Positions 33,195 to 43,054 are shown, numbered from the stretch's first letter. The stretch is DNA of 64,000 bases from Pseudomonas brassicacearum (GCF_000585995.1 NZ_CP007410.1:3747430-3811429); one strand, 5' to 3'. The notes: generated from the sequence alone by a model not told the origin. Translations and numbers: made by a program.

Positions 33195-33228
33195 CCCTGA
33201 GCGAACACGGACAAGTGTCCGCTCAGGG
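33195..33228. terminator. Bidirectional hairpin between convergent genes
   Basis: CCCTGAGCG (33195–33203) pairs perfectly with CGCTCAGGG (33220–33228), and ACAC/GTGT extends the stem inside after one mismatch. It separates the AraC-type gene from the convergent aldo/keto reductase gene. It has no long T-run but is symmetrical and strong. Confidence 0.6.
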
Positions 33229-33239
33229 TGCCTGCCGGG

Positions 33240-34247
33240 TCAGGCAGCTCCCGGGACATTGGTGCCCATGCCCGACGGCAGGAACGGTTGGATCTCGTCG
33301 ATTTCCTCAGCGCTGAGGCGCAGCTGCGAACCGGCGATCAGCCCGTCCACTTGTGCGGGACGACGGGCCCCGACAATGGCGCCGGTCACCACCGGTTTGC
33401 GCAGTACCCAGGCAATGGCGACCGCCGCCGCACTGACGCCGTGCCTTTCGCCAATGCCCGCCATGACCTCGACCAATGCCAGGTTGGCACTCAAACGGGG
33501 TTCCTGGAAGTCCGCACTCCGAGCCTTGCGCCAATCGTCTTCGGGCAATTGCGAGATGCGCTCACGGGTCATGCTGCCGGAAAGCAATCCCGATTGAAGC
33601 GTGGAATAGGCCAGAACCCCCATCCCGGCCTGCTCGCAGAATGGCAGGACATCCCTCTCGATATCGCGCATCAACGCAGAGTACGGCGGCTGGAGCGACA
33701 CGATCTCGGTCACCGCCTGGGCCCGCTGGAGTTGAGCGACGTCGAAATTCGAGACGCCGATAGCGCGGATTTTTCCTTGGGCACGCGCGGTTGCCAGCGC
33801 CGAAAGCGCCAGTTCAATGCCTTCACTGCTGCCGTCGGCAGGAAACGCAGGCCAGTGGATCTGGTACAGATCGATCGTCTCGACTTGAAGCCGGCGCAAA
33901 CTGGCATCGACCTCGGCGAGCAACGATTGCGGCGCCAGCGAGTGGGAAATGGCTTTGCTGAGCGGGTCCCAGACCAGGCTGCCCTTGGTGAACACCAAAG
34001 GACGCCGCGAAGCCGGCACCCGACGCAACAACTGCCCCACCAGTTGTTCCGCATGGCCCAAGCCATAAACCGCAGCGGTGTCGATCCAGTTCACCCCCCG
34101 TTCGACGGCATATTCCAGTGCATCCAGGCTGTCCTTGTCATCCTGCGCGCCCCAACTGTATTCCCAACCGGTGCCGGCGATTGCCCATGTCCCCAGGCCA
34201 ATCGGCGAAATCAGCAAATCCGATGATCCAAGACGATTCTTTTGCAT
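33240..34247 (-). CDS. Aldo/keto reductase
   Basis: 335 aa (beta/alpha)8 NADPH-dependent oxidoreductase. Active-site residues are visible in order: Asp and Tyr in WIDTAAVYGLGHAEQLVG, Lys in LVFTKGS and His in IDLYQIHWP; the NADPH-binding end has AIVGARRPAQVDGL. Members reduce aldehydes and ketones; the specific substrate is unknown. Divergent from a LysR gene with a 92-base gap, so the LysR is the probable regulator. Confidence 0.9.
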   Translation of the reverse strand: MQKNRLGSSDLLISPIGLGTWAIAGTGWEYSWGAQDDKDSLDALEYAVERGVNWIDTAAVYGLGHAEQLVGQLLRRVPASRRPLVFTKGSLVWDPLSKAISHSLAPQSLLAEVDASLRRLQVETIDLYQIHWPAFPADGSSEGIELALSALATARAQGKIRAIGVSNFDVAQLQRAQAVTEIVSLQPPYSALMRDIERDVLPFCEQAGMGVLAYSTLQSGLLSGSMTRERISQLPEDDWRKARSADFQEPRLSANLALVEVMAGIGERHGVSAAAVAIAWVLRKPVVTGAIVGARRPAQVDGLIAGSQLRLSAEEIDEIQPFLPSGMGTNVPGAA

Positions 34248-34339
34248 AGCGACCTCTCCATGAATGATGACGCCAGTATCCGGGAGCGATCTCCTGCCGA
34301 TAAGATAGGCAATCCTCTTTGAACTACTGAACCATATTC

Positions 34340-35251
34340 ATGAGTCATCACCCCGATCTTTCTGAACTCGATGCGTTTGCCGCCGTCGCTCGCCATCGCA
34401 GTTTTCGCAAGGCAGCGGACGAGCGTGGCGTCTCGGCGTCCGCCTTGAGTCACGCGATGCGAGCATTGGAGGCGCGCCTGGGTGTCAGGCTGCTGAACCG
34501 AACCACCCGTAGCGTGACCCCGACCGAAGCCGGCCAGCAGCTATTGGCCACGCTGGCCCCGACCCTGCATCAAGTGGCCGCTGCGTTGGCGCAATTGACG
34601 TCGATGCAGGAAGTGCCCGCCGGCAAACTTCGCCTCAACGTGGCGCGCCCAGCGGCGCGCATCCTGTTTGCACACATGCTCGCGCCTTTCGTGGCCAGGT
34701 ATCCCCGCATCCAGTTGGAACTGGTCACCGATGATGGATTGGCCGATATCGTGGACGGCGGGTTTGATGCGGGCGTGCGCTTTGGTGAAAGCCTGGCCGG
34801 CGACATGATCGCCGTCCCGGTCGGGGCCCCTCAGTCGTTCGTGACCGTTGCCGCCGAGACCTATCTGGCCGCCAAGGGAATCGCGAATGTACCTCGTGAC
34901 TTGCTGGACCATGCGTGCATTGCCAGGCGCTTCCCCAGCGGCAAACTGTACGCTTGGGAGTATCAGGCAGACGGCCAGCCGATACGCCTATCGGTCACAG
35001 GCCCGCTCATTCTGGAAGACGATGTACTGATGATCCAGGCAGCGAAAGATGGTGCCGGCATTGCCTATGTCTACGAGGAACTGGCCCGCGACGCTATCCG
35101 CAACGGGCATCTCAGGGAAATACTCACGGATTGGAAAGCCCCGCCAAGCCGTTTCTTTCTTTATTATTCCAGCCGACGCCATGTGCCACCGGCCCTCAAA
35201 GCGCTCATTGAATTCCTCAGGGCCGATGACTTTCGAAGCCAAAACGCTTAG
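34340..35251 (+). CDS. LysR family transcriptional regulator
   Basis: 303 aa. N-terminal winged helix (LSELDAFAAVARHRSFRKA, then GVSASALSHAMRALEARLG) and an effector domain containing GGFDAGVRFGESLAGDMIAV, typical of the CrgA/AaeR-like subgroup that often controls oxidoreductases. Divergent from the aldo/keto reductase gene, its likely target. Confidence 0.88.
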   Translation: MSHHPDLSELDAFAAVARHRSFRKAADERGVSASALSHAMRALEARLGVRLLNRTTRSVTPTEAGQQLLATLAPTLHQVAAALAQLTSMQEVPAGKLRLNVARPAARILFAHMLAPFVARYPRIQLELVTDDGLADIVDGGFDAGVRFGESLAGDMIAVPVGAPQSFVTVAAETYLAAKGIANVPRDLLDHACIARRFPSGKLYAWEYQADGQPIRLSVTGPLILEDDVLMIQAAKDGAGIAYVYEELARDAIRNGHLREILTDWKAPPSRFFLYYSSRRHVPPALKALIEFLRADDFRSQNA

Positions 35252-35285
35252 GCACACCGGCCACTCAACCGAGATCGAAATCACC

Positions 35286-35591
35286 ATGAATGAATGCCAA
35301 GAAATGATTAAGAACAGGATCAACGCCATGGTGACTGGCAGCGACTCTCACGAGATAACCTATCAATCCGAGTGGCTCGGTTACCTCCCCTTCCCGGTTT
35401 ACCATTGGGTTGAACACCTGGGTAAGGAGTTTTCCAGCGACTTCCCTACTGAATGGACCCTTGAGGATTTGGCTAGCCTTGAGCAGTCAGGGTTCCTGGA
35501 AAAACTCGAAGCTTACGAAAACCCGGAAGACTCGTTTGATCGACATATCAGGTATCGCGTTTGGGTTGAACGCGTGAGCCCGGGTAAGTGA
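35286..35591 (+). CDS. Small hypothetical protein
   Basis: 101 aa, acidic, rich in aromatic residues (EWLGYLPFPVYHWVEHLGKE). No signal peptide or membrane span and no motif I recognise. It follows the LysR gene by 34 bases. Its last 44 bases overlap the 3' end of the convergent DUF488 gene, so at least one reading frame end is constrained by the other. Real on balance because of its start position and composition, but of unknown role. Confidence 0.55.
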   Translation: MNECQEMIKNRINAMVTGSDSHEITYQSEWLGYLPFPVYHWVEHLGKEFSSDFPTEWTLEDLASLEQSGFLEKLEAYENPEDSFDRHIRYRVWVERVSPGK

Positions 35592-36105
35592 GCGTGAGCC
35601 CCCGGACCAACGCAGCGGGATTCAAGACGGCTTTATTCGCTTTGCCTTTGTCCATGATATGAATGACTTCAATGCCCCGAAGCAACAGGTAGTCGGCAAT
35701 GATCCGGCGATGGCAGCGCCACCAGACCGCCTCCGCACACATGAGCACGCAGCGTTGGGCTTGGCTTAACTCAACGAGTCGCTCCAGCCCCGCTTCAAAC
35801 GCCTTCGAGAGCGCATAGTCGGCGTAGTTATGAAAGCTGCGGTTCTGCCAGTACGAATTGACCTCATCCGCAACGGTCTTGGATTTTTTGCGCAACCCAC
35901 CCAGCTCTGGAATCTGCACATACCACAGCCCCCATTCGGCCAATTGCGCCGGTAGCGTGTCCAGGTTGTATTGGGGGTTTGTCCGGGATCGCGGCACCGT
36001 CCTGACATCGACAATCGTCTCGATTTCAAAACCTTTGACTGTCTCGACGAATGCGTCGAGGGCCCTGGTCGAATGGCCGATCGTGTAAATACAGGCATTT
36101 TCCAT
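35548..36105 (-). CDS. DUF488 family protein
   Basis: About 185 aa from the ATG at 36105 (GGA ten bases upstream); an in-frame ATG at 36123 adds six residues. IYTIGHSTRALDAFVETVK at the start, IVDVRTVPRSRTNPQYN, and the late CAEAVWWRCHRRIIADYL with two cysteines and an arginine are the family signature (DUF488, 'YeaO-like'). Function unknown; some members are DNA-repair or stress linked. It converges on and overlaps the small hypothetical gene. Confidence 0.85.
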   Translation of the reverse strand: MENACIYTIGHSTRALDAFVETVKGFEIETIVDVRTVPRSRTNPQYNLDTLPAQLAEWGLWYVQIPELGGLRKKSKTVADEVNSYWQNRSFHNYADYALSKAFEAGLERLVELSQAQRCVLMCAEAVWWRCHRRIIADYLLLRGIEVIHIMDKGKANKAVLNPAALVRGLTLTYPGSRVQPKRDT

Positions 36106-36213
36106 GGATGAAGATCCGCGCATTTATTCAGTTAGGTGCGTTTGGGATCACCTGCCTGAAGCATTAGTTCGCGGCACAGCCCCATGGTGATGACTTCATA
36201 GGCAATAAATTCT

Positions 36214-36250
36214 TGTACAAATACTTATACAAATGTTCGACCTTTGTACA
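36214..36250. promoter_or_regulatory. Triple TRTACA palindromic motif before a chemoreceptor gene
   Basis: TTGTACAA centred on 36214–36219, TTATACAA on 36226–36231, and TTTGTACAAT on 36245–36250 form three near-identical 6-base half-sites within 37 bases, in an A+T-rich stretch just before the MCP start. The set resembles the T(G/A)TACA-N12-TGTA(C/T)A boxes reported, as I recall, for class II LitR photosensors in Pseudomonas; the second and third sites here are 13 apart. Confidence 0.5.
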
Positions 36251-36327
36251 ATATTAAGTGCTAGCTTAATGCCATACAAATGAACGCACGGCCACCTTCG
36301 GTGTTCCGCCTCAACGAGCGACCTGCC

Positions 36328-37971
36328 ATGAACCTATCCGTAAAAATGAAGCTCGGCATGAGCTTCGCTGCCCTGACTGCCCTGGTGCTACTCGTCAGCG
36401 TCCTCGCGATGGTAGCGCTGGCCAGGTTCAACGACGCCTTTTCACTCTACGTTGGCGGTGTGAATGCCCGCGAAGAACTGGCATCTGGACTGCTCATCGC
36501 CGCACAGCGACGTGCCGTCGCGGCGCGCAATATGGTGTTGGTTTCTTCCGAGGCCGATCTGAAGCTGGAACACGCGGAGGTCCTTGAAGCACACCAGGAC
36601 GTCAAGGCGCGCCTCCAGGATTTGAAAAATGCGCTCGGCGCGGTTCCCGAGGCGCAATCACGCACAGAAAAACAGTTGCTGGCTGATATAGACCGCATCG
36701 AGGGTCTCTACGGCCCGGTTGCACTGGGAATTGTGGAGCGCGCGGCAACCGGTCAGCGGGAAGAAGCCATTGTGCGAATCAACCGCGATTGCATTCCGTT
36801 GCTACGGCAACTCCTGACGGCGGGCCAGGCTTACATGCAGCACAGCAGGGACGCGGCCAATGAGGCCGTGATCAGCGGCCACAATGAGTACCAAAGCCAA
36901 CGCAACCTGATGATCGCGGTCAGCCTGGGCGCATTGTTGCTTGCCCTTGGACTCGGCATTGCCATCGTGAGAAGCCTGCTGCGTACCTTGGGCGCCGAAC
37001 CATCTGACCTGTCCGCAGCAGCGCAGCGCGTTGCCTGCGGTGACATGCGCAACCTCCCAGGGGCAAAACTGGCCCCGAAAGGAAGTGTCATGGCCTCCCT
37101 GGGCGAAATGCAACTGGGCCTTGGCAAGCTAATCGGCCAAGTGCGCACCTCGGCTGAAACCATTTCCGGGGCGGCAGCTGAACTATCCAGCGCGACTGAA
37201 CAGGCCAGTCATGGGGTCGCGATTCAAAACCAGGAGGTCGATCAGGTGGCAACCGCCGTCCACGAAATGGCGGCGACGGTCCAGGAGGTGGCTCGAAATT
37301 CCGAACAGGTGGCCAGCGCTGCGCTTCGCGCCGATCAGCAAGCCCAAGCCGGTGAGGCAAAGGCTCGCCAGGCTATCAGCCAAATCAAGCACCTCGCCAC
37401 GGAAGTCGCTGGGTCTAACGACGCGATGTCGCGCCTGAAACTCGAAACCGGGCAAATCGGCGGTGTGCTGGATGTCATCAAATCGGTAGCAGACCAGACC
37501 AATCTGCTGGCACTGAATGCGGCCATCGAAGCGGCGCGCGCGGGTGACGCCGGTCGTGGTTTCGCCGTCGTGGCCGATGAAGTTCGTCTGTTGGCACGCC
37601 GCACCCAGGATGCAACGGTAGAGATTCAATCCCTCATTGAAGGGTTGCAACGCATCGTCGATGAGGCCGCGACCAGCATGCAGCTGTGCAGCGACCTGAC
37701 CGAACGGACGGTTGCAGGGGTTGATGATACCGGGTCCGCCGTCATGGACATTTCCCGCATGATCGCCGCAATTCAGCAAATGATGCAGCAGATCGCAACC
37801 GCCACCGAAGAACAAAGCGCGGTAGCCGAAGAAATCAGCCGAAGCATCACGCGAGTCAGGGAGGTTACCGATGAGTCAGCGGCATCGACCAAGCAGACGG
37901 CGGCCTCGAGTGTTGAACTGGCCCACCTTGGGGGAACACTGCAACAACAAGTCGGGCACTTCCAGGTTTGA
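36328..37971 (+). CDS. Methyl-accepting chemotaxis protein (membrane)
   Basis: 547 aa from the ATG at 36328 (an in-frame ATG at 36280 lacks a ribosome-binding site and would precede the membrane span by 16 residues). One span at residues about 10–32, a periplasmic four-helix-like sensor of about 155 residues, a second span near residues 190–215, a short HAMP, and a complete signalling hairpin with the CheW/CheA contact tip ([20 protein letters not shown]). It senses an unknown ligand and steers flagellar motility. Upstream TGTACA-type sites suggest dedicated transcriptional control. Confidence 0.9.
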   Translation: MNLSVKMKLGMSFAALTALVLLVSVLAMVALARFNDAFSLYVGGVNAREELASGLLIAAQRRAVAARNMVLVSSEADLKLEHAEVLEAHQDVKARLQDLKNALGAVPEAQSRTEKQLLADIDRIEGLYGPVALGIVERAATGQREEAIVRINRDCIPLLRQLLTAGQAYMQHSRDAANEAVISGHNEYQSQRNLMIAVSLGALLLALGLGIAIVRSLLRTLGAEPSDLSAAAQRVACGDMRNLPGAKLAPKGSVMASLGEMQLGLGKLIGQVRTSAETISGAAAELSSATEQASHGVAIQNQEVDQVATAVHEMAATVQEVARNSEQVASAALRADQQAQAGEAKARQAISQIKHLATEVAGSNDAMSRLKLETGQIGGVLDVIKSVADQTNLLALNAAIEAARAGDAGRGFAVVADEVRLLARRTQDATVEIQSLIEGLQRIVDEAATSMQLCSDLTERTVAGVDDTGSAVMDISRMIAAIQQMMQQIATATEEQSAVAEEISRSITRVREVTDESAASTKQTAASSVELAHLGGTLQQQVGHFQV

Positions 37972-38085
37972 TGCTATACCCAGCGTAACCATGGACGGGA
38001 ATGGTCCCTGTACTTTGGCTGCGGCGCCGGGTTTTCAGTAGGTTGATAAACCTGATCAGCAGCATGGAATCTGAGGTAAATCACC

Positions 38086-39309
38086 ATGTTGAAGCGTATT
38101 GCGGTCTCGGATCTGCGCCTGGGTATGTACATTACCGAGTTTTGCGGAGCCTGGGCCGATCATCCATTCTGGAGAGAACGCTTCTTGCTCAAGAACAAAA
38201 CCGATCTGAAGCGTATATCCGATTCAGCGATTCACGAAGTCTGGATTGAAACGGACAGAGGATTGGATATTGCAGCAGACGTGCCGGCCATTACGGCTGC
38301 CCAGGCCGACAGCTACGCTCAATCGGTAATGGCCGTCGTTGCCGAGGACAAAACGAAGGTCGTCGTGAGCGTATCCGTCGAAGAGGAAGCCAAGGTTGCC
38401 CGAAAGCTCTGTGAACGCTCGAAAACAGCCGTTATGGAAATGTTCAACCAAGCCCGCATGGGTGCCACGATTGAGCTGCAGGGCGCCGATCAACTGATTA
38501 CTACGATTACCAACTCCATCACGCGCAACCCACATGCGCTTATCAGCCTGGCTCGCCTGAAAAGCATCAACGAATACACGTACATGCATTCCGTTGCAGT
38601 CAGTGGGCTGATGATAGGTCTGGCCCGCCAATTGAACCTCTCATGCACCAATGTGCATGAGGCCGGTCTAGCCGGCCTGCTGCATGACATCGGCAAAATG
38701 GCTATCCCACAAAAAATACTCGACAAACCTGGCAAGCTGACCAGTGAGGAGTTTCTCACCATCTACCAACACCCTGAGCTCGGGGGACAGATTCTGTTGA
38801 ACAACCGGCATATCAGCGCTCTGGTGCTTGATGTGTGCCTGCATCATCACGAAAAAATGGATGGCACAGGCTACCCCCATCAATTAGCCGGCGAGCAAAT
38901 CAGTCTGTTTGGACGAATGGCATCCATTTGTGATGTCTATGATGCCGTTACGTCGGATCGCCCTTACAAAAAGGGTTGGGGGCCGGCAGACGCGATGCAC
39001 AAGATGGCCGCGTGGGAAGGACATTTCGACCCGGTTATTTTCCAGGCCTTTGTAAAATACATGGGGATATTCCCCATTGGCTCGCTGGTTCGATTGGAAA
39101 GCGGCCGACTCGCCGTTGTCATTGAACAGAATGACTCGTCGTTGTTGACGCCCAACGTAAAAGTGTTTTTTTCGACTCAAAACAACCATTCAATCCCGCG
39201 CGTGATTGTCGACTTGAGCGATCAAAAAAATGCCGACCGGATCGTCAGTCGTGAATCTTATGAGAAATGGAATTTCAAGCATCTAAACGTTCTCTGGGCG
39301 GGGCAGTGA
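38086..39309 (+). CDS. HD-GYP domain cyclic-di-GMP phosphodiesterase with DUF3391 N-terminus
   Basis: 407 aa. The N-terminal about 125 residues (LKRIAVSDLRLGMYITEFCG) are the DUF3391 module. The HD-GYP domain follows: His200–Asp201 in LLHDIGKMAIPQK, then HHHEKMDGTGYPH with the GYP-type motif intact, and DVYDAVTSDRPYKKG. All metal-binding residues appear present, so it is probably active and lowers c-di-GMP, affecting biofilm and motility. It follows an MCP gene by about 115 bases, matching a motility role. Cytoplasmic. Confidence 0.92.
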   Translation: MLKRIAVSDLRLGMYITEFCGAWADHPFWRERFLLKNKTDLKRISDSAIHEVWIETDRGLDIAADVPAITAAQADSYAQSVMAVVAEDKTKVVVSVSVEEEAKVARKLCERSKTAVMEMFNQARMGATIELQGADQLITTITNSITRNPHALISLARLKSINEYTYMHSVAVSGLMIGLARQLNLSCTNVHEAGLAGLLHDIGKMAIPQKILDKPGKLTSEEFLTIYQHPELGGQILLNNRHISALVLDVCLHHHEKMDGTGYPHQLAGEQISLFGRMASICDVYDAVTSDRPYKKGWGPADAMHKMAAWEGHFDPVIFQAFVKYMGIFPIGSLVRLESGRLAVVIEQNDSSLLTPNVKVFFSTQNNHSIPRVIVDLSDQKNADRIVSRESYEKWNFKHLNVLWAGQ

Positions 39310-39384
39310 AAGGCTTCGCCTGAACCCTTGCATAAGCTTGGCATTCCCTACCCCTGGTCGAACATCGGGAGAATCCCGCCAGCG

Positions 39385-39828
39385 TCAGTCCATGGAACGA
39401 ATGCGCTCAACCAAACGCGCCTGCAGGACTTTGAGTTCCTCAGGATCGGCCTTCCCTCTCCCATGTTCGCCAGGCGTTTCGCCCTCCCAACGCGGGATGA
39501 TGTGCACATGAATGTGATAGACCGTTTGCCCGGCCACAGCACCATTGAACTGGGCGACCTGTACACCGTCCGGCTTCAATTCATCCACGATGACGCGCGT
39601 GAGCCGCTGCACGGCAGACATCATCGCCCCGAGGACAGTGGGTTCGACCTCCAGAATATTACGAGCCTGGGAGGCCTTGGGGATCACAAGGACGTGACCG
39701 CGAGATTGCGGAAAAACATCCAGGAAGGCCATGACGTCGGCGTCTTCATAAATCTTGTAGGACGGCGCTTCGCCCCGAAGGATCAGCGCAAAAATGTTCT
39801 GCGAATCGTACTGGCCGTGGAGGCTCAT
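39385..39828 (-). CDS. HIT family protein (nucleotide phosphohydrolase)
   Basis: 147 aa. The histidine triad motif is intact near residue 109 (QTVYHIHVHIIPR, HxHxH). The N-terminal NIFALILRGEAPSYKIYED is typical of Hint-branch HIT proteins, which hydrolyse AMP-lysine or nucleoside phosphoramidates. Short C-terminal tail. Alone on the minus strand with unrelated neighbours. Confidence 0.92.
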   Translation of the reverse strand: MSLHGQYDSQNIFALILRGEAPSYKIYEDADVMAFLDVFPQSRGHVLVIPKASQARNILEVEPTVLGAMMSAVQRLTRVIVDELKPDGVQVAQFNGAVAGQTVYHIHVHIIPRWEGETPGEHGRGKADPEELKVLQARLVERIRSMD

Positions 39829-39960
39829 GATCAGTCCCTTATTAAGTCGCTTCTAGACAAGTTGGCGGCCAGCAGGCTGGCATCGACCGATCAGGAGGTT
39901 TAGCACAAACACAGCCTCAGCGCCCGCGCCCGCGAAACATACCTCTCCAGAAGCACGCCC

Positions 39961-42015
39961 TCAAACCTCCAGCACCACCGTCTCACTGCCCTCGGCCGGC
40001 ACCGCGCAACAGATCAGCACCTCATCGTCAGCCAAAGGCTCCGCCGGGCTGTTGAGGTAATGCACCTGGCCGCGTTTCAGGCGGGTTTTACAGGTGCCGC
40101 AGGAGCCGCCGCGGCAACTGAACTCCGGATTCAGGCCGCGCGCCTCTGCCAGTTCGAGCAACGTGCCACTGCCTGGCTCCCAACGGGCCTCCTTGCCGGA
40201 GCTAGAGAACAACACCTTCACCGCTTCGCTCGCCGCAGGCGTTTGCGGCGCAGCGGGTACGCTGACTTCGACGTCCCGGACCAGCGTTGACGGACCGAAG
40301 GTTTCGGCGTGAATACGCTCGTCAGGGATGCGCAGTTTGCGCAGACCGTCATACAGCGCCTGGGTGAAACTGCCCGGCCCGCACAGGTAGTAGTCGTAGT
40401 CGTTGAGCGGAAGGAGTGTCTTGAGCAGCTCCACGTCAATCCTGCCCGCTGCATCGTAACCTTCGCCCGCGCCCGCCTCGGTGGGTGGTTGGCTGACCAT
40501 CCGCAGTATCCGCAACTTGTCCCCGGCGCGGGCCGCCAGCGCGTCGAGTTCAGCACGAAACGCCAGGTCAGCCACCGTGCGTGCGCTTTGCACCAGCCAG
40601 ACCGGGCGCATGCGGCTGATGCGTTGCCCTTGGTAAACCACCTCCCGCAACATCGACAACAGCGGCGTGATGCCAACGCCCGCGGCAAGAAGCACCAAAG
40701 GACGTCTCTCGACAGGCTGAACCGTGAAGTGCCCTTGGGGCGCCCGCGCTTCAATCTCGTGCGTCACCTGGATCTGATCATGCAGGTGCGATGACACCGA
40801 ACCGTCGCGCTTGACGCTGATGCGCAGGAAATCATCCGACGGCGCGCTGGAGACGCTGTAGGTCCGAATCGACGGTGTCTTTTGGCCGTCCAGCAAGATC
40901 CGCACAGGCAGATGCTGTCCGGCTTCAAACCGGGGTAAGGCGGCGCCGTCAGTGGCTTGCAGGTAGAAAGAGCGAATGTTGTGGCTTTCGTCCACCACGC
41001 GCTCCACCCGCAGTGAACGCCAGTGGGTCCGCAGGGCTTCGGCCTGCAAGCGCTCGGCGGCTTGCGCCCAACTCCCGGTCATCGACGAATTGGGCGATGC
41101 TCCCTCGGCCTGGTCCTTCCAGCGCAGCGGGAGCGCGGCCTGACGGTAGACAATGCGCTGCGGCGTGAAGCGCAATAGCCGCTCGGCGCCCTGGAACGCG
41201 GTGATTTCGGGGTCGTCCAGCAGCACCTGGGCCGAACCGCTCATTTGCAGGAGGTCGCCGGTCTGAAAATCGATGAACACCAGCCCCGCCCTTGGGTTCA
41301 GCAGGATGTTGCCCAAGGTGTTGAAGAACAGGTTTCCGGAGAAATCCGGGATGGTCAGCGTGCCGTTTTCATCCATGCGCACGAACCCCGGTTTGCCGCC
41401 GCGGTGAGAGGCATCGACTTGCCGCTCGCCGTCGCGGACCACATAGCTGGCGATATAAAACGAATCGGCCTGTGTGACCAGACGCCGGACCAACGGGTCC
41501 GTCGGGGTCAGTTGAACAGGCGCGGCAGCCTGCTCTTCGACAAAGGCGTACTGGCGCAGGTTGATGTAGCGCGGGCAATTGCCATAGGCCTGACTGACTG
41601 AAATCTCGAGCCCTTCGTCAAGTTGACGACGCACAGTGCCGTTCATGCGGTTACGTCGGCGGGTGTGCAACTCGATCCCCAACATGCCGATGGCATCCCC
41701 CTCGCCCATGCCCTCCTGGGCCGGGTCGCTCGGTTGCGGCTCGATATCGATGTGCAAGGTTTGCGGGTCGGGCGAACGCATGAAGCCCGGCTGCCCCGTA
41801 CGCAGCGTCGCCCACACGTCGCCTTGACGGTCCACCGTACCCAACACCACGAAGGGCAGCTGGGCGTAGAACTCCCGATGCTGGTCCGGCATCCACGTGC
41901 GAGCCAATTGCCGTTGACCGACGCTGGCCATCATGTCGACCGCCCCGACAGCGCGCTGCAAGGTCAGCTCACCTTCATGCCAGGGCGAGGATTGTGGTTT
42001 CGTGGCTTCGTTCAT
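39961..42015 (-). CDS. Three-part flavoprotein: PNPOx-like, ferredoxin-reductase and [2Fe-2S] ferredoxin domains
   Basis: 684 aa from ATG 42015 (GAGGAGC upstream). Residues about 1–320 are a pyridoxamine-phosphate-oxidase-like FMN split-barrel (PFVVLGTVDRQGDVWATLRT; GNLFFNTLGNILLNPRAGLV). About 345–590 form an FAD/NAD(P) ferredoxin-reductase module (RTYSVSSAPS, LLAAGVGITPLLSML, YYLCGPGSF). The last 85 residues are a plant-type [2Fe-2S] domain (CRGGSCGTCKTRL … CCAVP). Electrons could pass from NAD(P)H through FAD and the cluster, or to the FMN barrel. The acceptor is unknown. Confidence 0.88.
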   Translation of the reverse strand: MNEATKPQSSPWHEGELTLQRAVGAVDMMASVGQRQLARTWMPDQHREFYAQLPFVVLGTVDRQGDVWATLRTGQPGFMRSPDPQTLHIDIEPQPSDPAQEGMGEGDAIGMLGIELHTRRRNRMNGTVRRQLDEGLEISVSQAYGNCPRYINLRQYAFVEEQAAAPVQLTPTDPLVRRLVTQADSFYIASYVVRDGERQVDASHRGGKPGFVRMDENGTLTIPDFSGNLFFNTLGNILLNPRAGLVFIDFQTGDLLQMSGSAQVLLDDPEITAFQGAERLLRFTPQRIVYRQAALPLRWKDQAEGASPNSSMTGSWAQAAERLQAEALRTHWRSLRVERVVDESHNIRSFYLQATDGAALPRFEAGQHLPVRILLDGQKTPSIRTYSVSSAPSDDFLRISVKRDGSVSSHLHDQIQVTHEIEARAPQGHFTVQPVERRPLVLLAAGVGITPLLSMLREVVYQGQRISRMRPVWLVQSARTVADLAFRAELDALAARAGDKLRILRMVSQPPTEAGAGEGYDAAGRIDVELLKTLLPLNDYDYYLCGPGSFTQALYDGLRKLRIPDERIHAETFGPSTLVRDVEVSVPAAPQTPAASEAVKVLFSSSGKEARWEPGSGTLLELAEARGLNPEFSCRGGSCGTCKTRLKRGQVHYLNSPAEPLADDEVLICCAVPAEGSETVVLEV

Positions 42016-42224
42016 CAGCTGCTCCTCGCGCCGCGGCCTTGCAGCCTGCGTCAGTGCGCTACGATTAGGGGAGCTGCGCGACACCTCTTGCAGAGGCGTG
42101 CATTGCAGGTGGGGCCATCTTCTTCCCAAAGCGACTTCGCAGGAATACGCACAAACTGGAATCCACTCTTTCATAAAATGAAATGGCGTCTTCCAGGTGG
42201 GTCAGTTTGAATCCATGTTGAATG

Positions 42225-43050
42225 TGCCGACGCCTTCGCGAGCAAGCTCGCTCCCACATTGGATCTTCGGTGGGCCCGAATTTTTTGCACGACACCGACT
42301 CCCCTGCGGGAGCGAGCTTGCTCGCGATCGCGGTGGGTCAGCTTGAACGGATGTTGGATGTGCCGACGCCTTCGCGAGCAAGCCCGCTCCCACAGGGGAT
42401 TGGGGGTGAATGCGACTTCTATGACCGCCTCGGAACCAATGTGGGAGCGGGCTTGCCCGCGAAGACGGTGGTACATTCAGCATCGATGCAAGCTGAGCCA
42501 CCGCTTTCGCGAGCAAGCTCGCACACATCGGATCTTCGGTGGGCCCGAATTTTTTGCACGACACCGATTCCCTTGTGGGAGCGAGCTTGCTCGCGATCGC
42601 GGTGGGTCAGCTTGAATGGATGTTGAATGTGCCGACGCCTTCGCGAGCAAGCTCGCACACATTGGATCTTCGGTGGGCCCGAAATTTTTGCACGACACCG
42701 ATTCCCCTGCGGGAGCGAGCTTGCTCGCGAAAGCGGTGGGTCAGCTTGAATGGATGTTGGATGTGCCGACGCCTTCGCGAGCAAGCTCGCTCCCACAGGG
42801 GATTGGGGGGTGAATGCGACTTCTATGACCGCCTCGGAACCAATGTGGGAGCGGGCTTGCCCGCGAAGACGGTGGTACATTCAGCATCGATGCAAGCTGA
42901 GCCACCGCTTTCGCGAGCAAGCTCGCACACATCGGATCTTCGGTGGGCCCGAATTTTTTGCACGACACCGACTCCCTTGTGGGAGCGAGCTTGCTCGCGA
43001 TCGCGGTGGGTCAGCTTGAATGGATGTTGGATGTGCCGTCTTCGCGAGCA
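42225..43050. repeat. Array of alternating REP elements with a ~404-bp tandem duplication
   Basis: Twelve full REPs and one truncated copy alternate in orientation: GAGCAAGCTCGC-type (42232, 42371, 42506, 42638, 42773, 42909) and GGGAGCGAGCTTGCTCGCGA-type (42308, 42443, 42578, 42711, 42847, 42981), with a last stub TTCGCGAGCA ending at 43050. Spacers repeat too: CCGAATTTTTTGCACGACAC and TGAATGCGACTTCTATGACC. Matching points lie 403–404 bases apart (42391 and 42794, for example), so one block of six REPs was duplicated in tandem. It abuts the stop codon of the receiver gene at 43055. No gene in 42016–43054. Confidence 0.9.
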
Positions 43051-43054
43051 GGGG

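Noticed and set aside
42225..43050. CRISPR array
   Set aside because: Repeats are palindromic REPs in alternating orientation, with spacers that are themselves repeated, and no cas gene is near.
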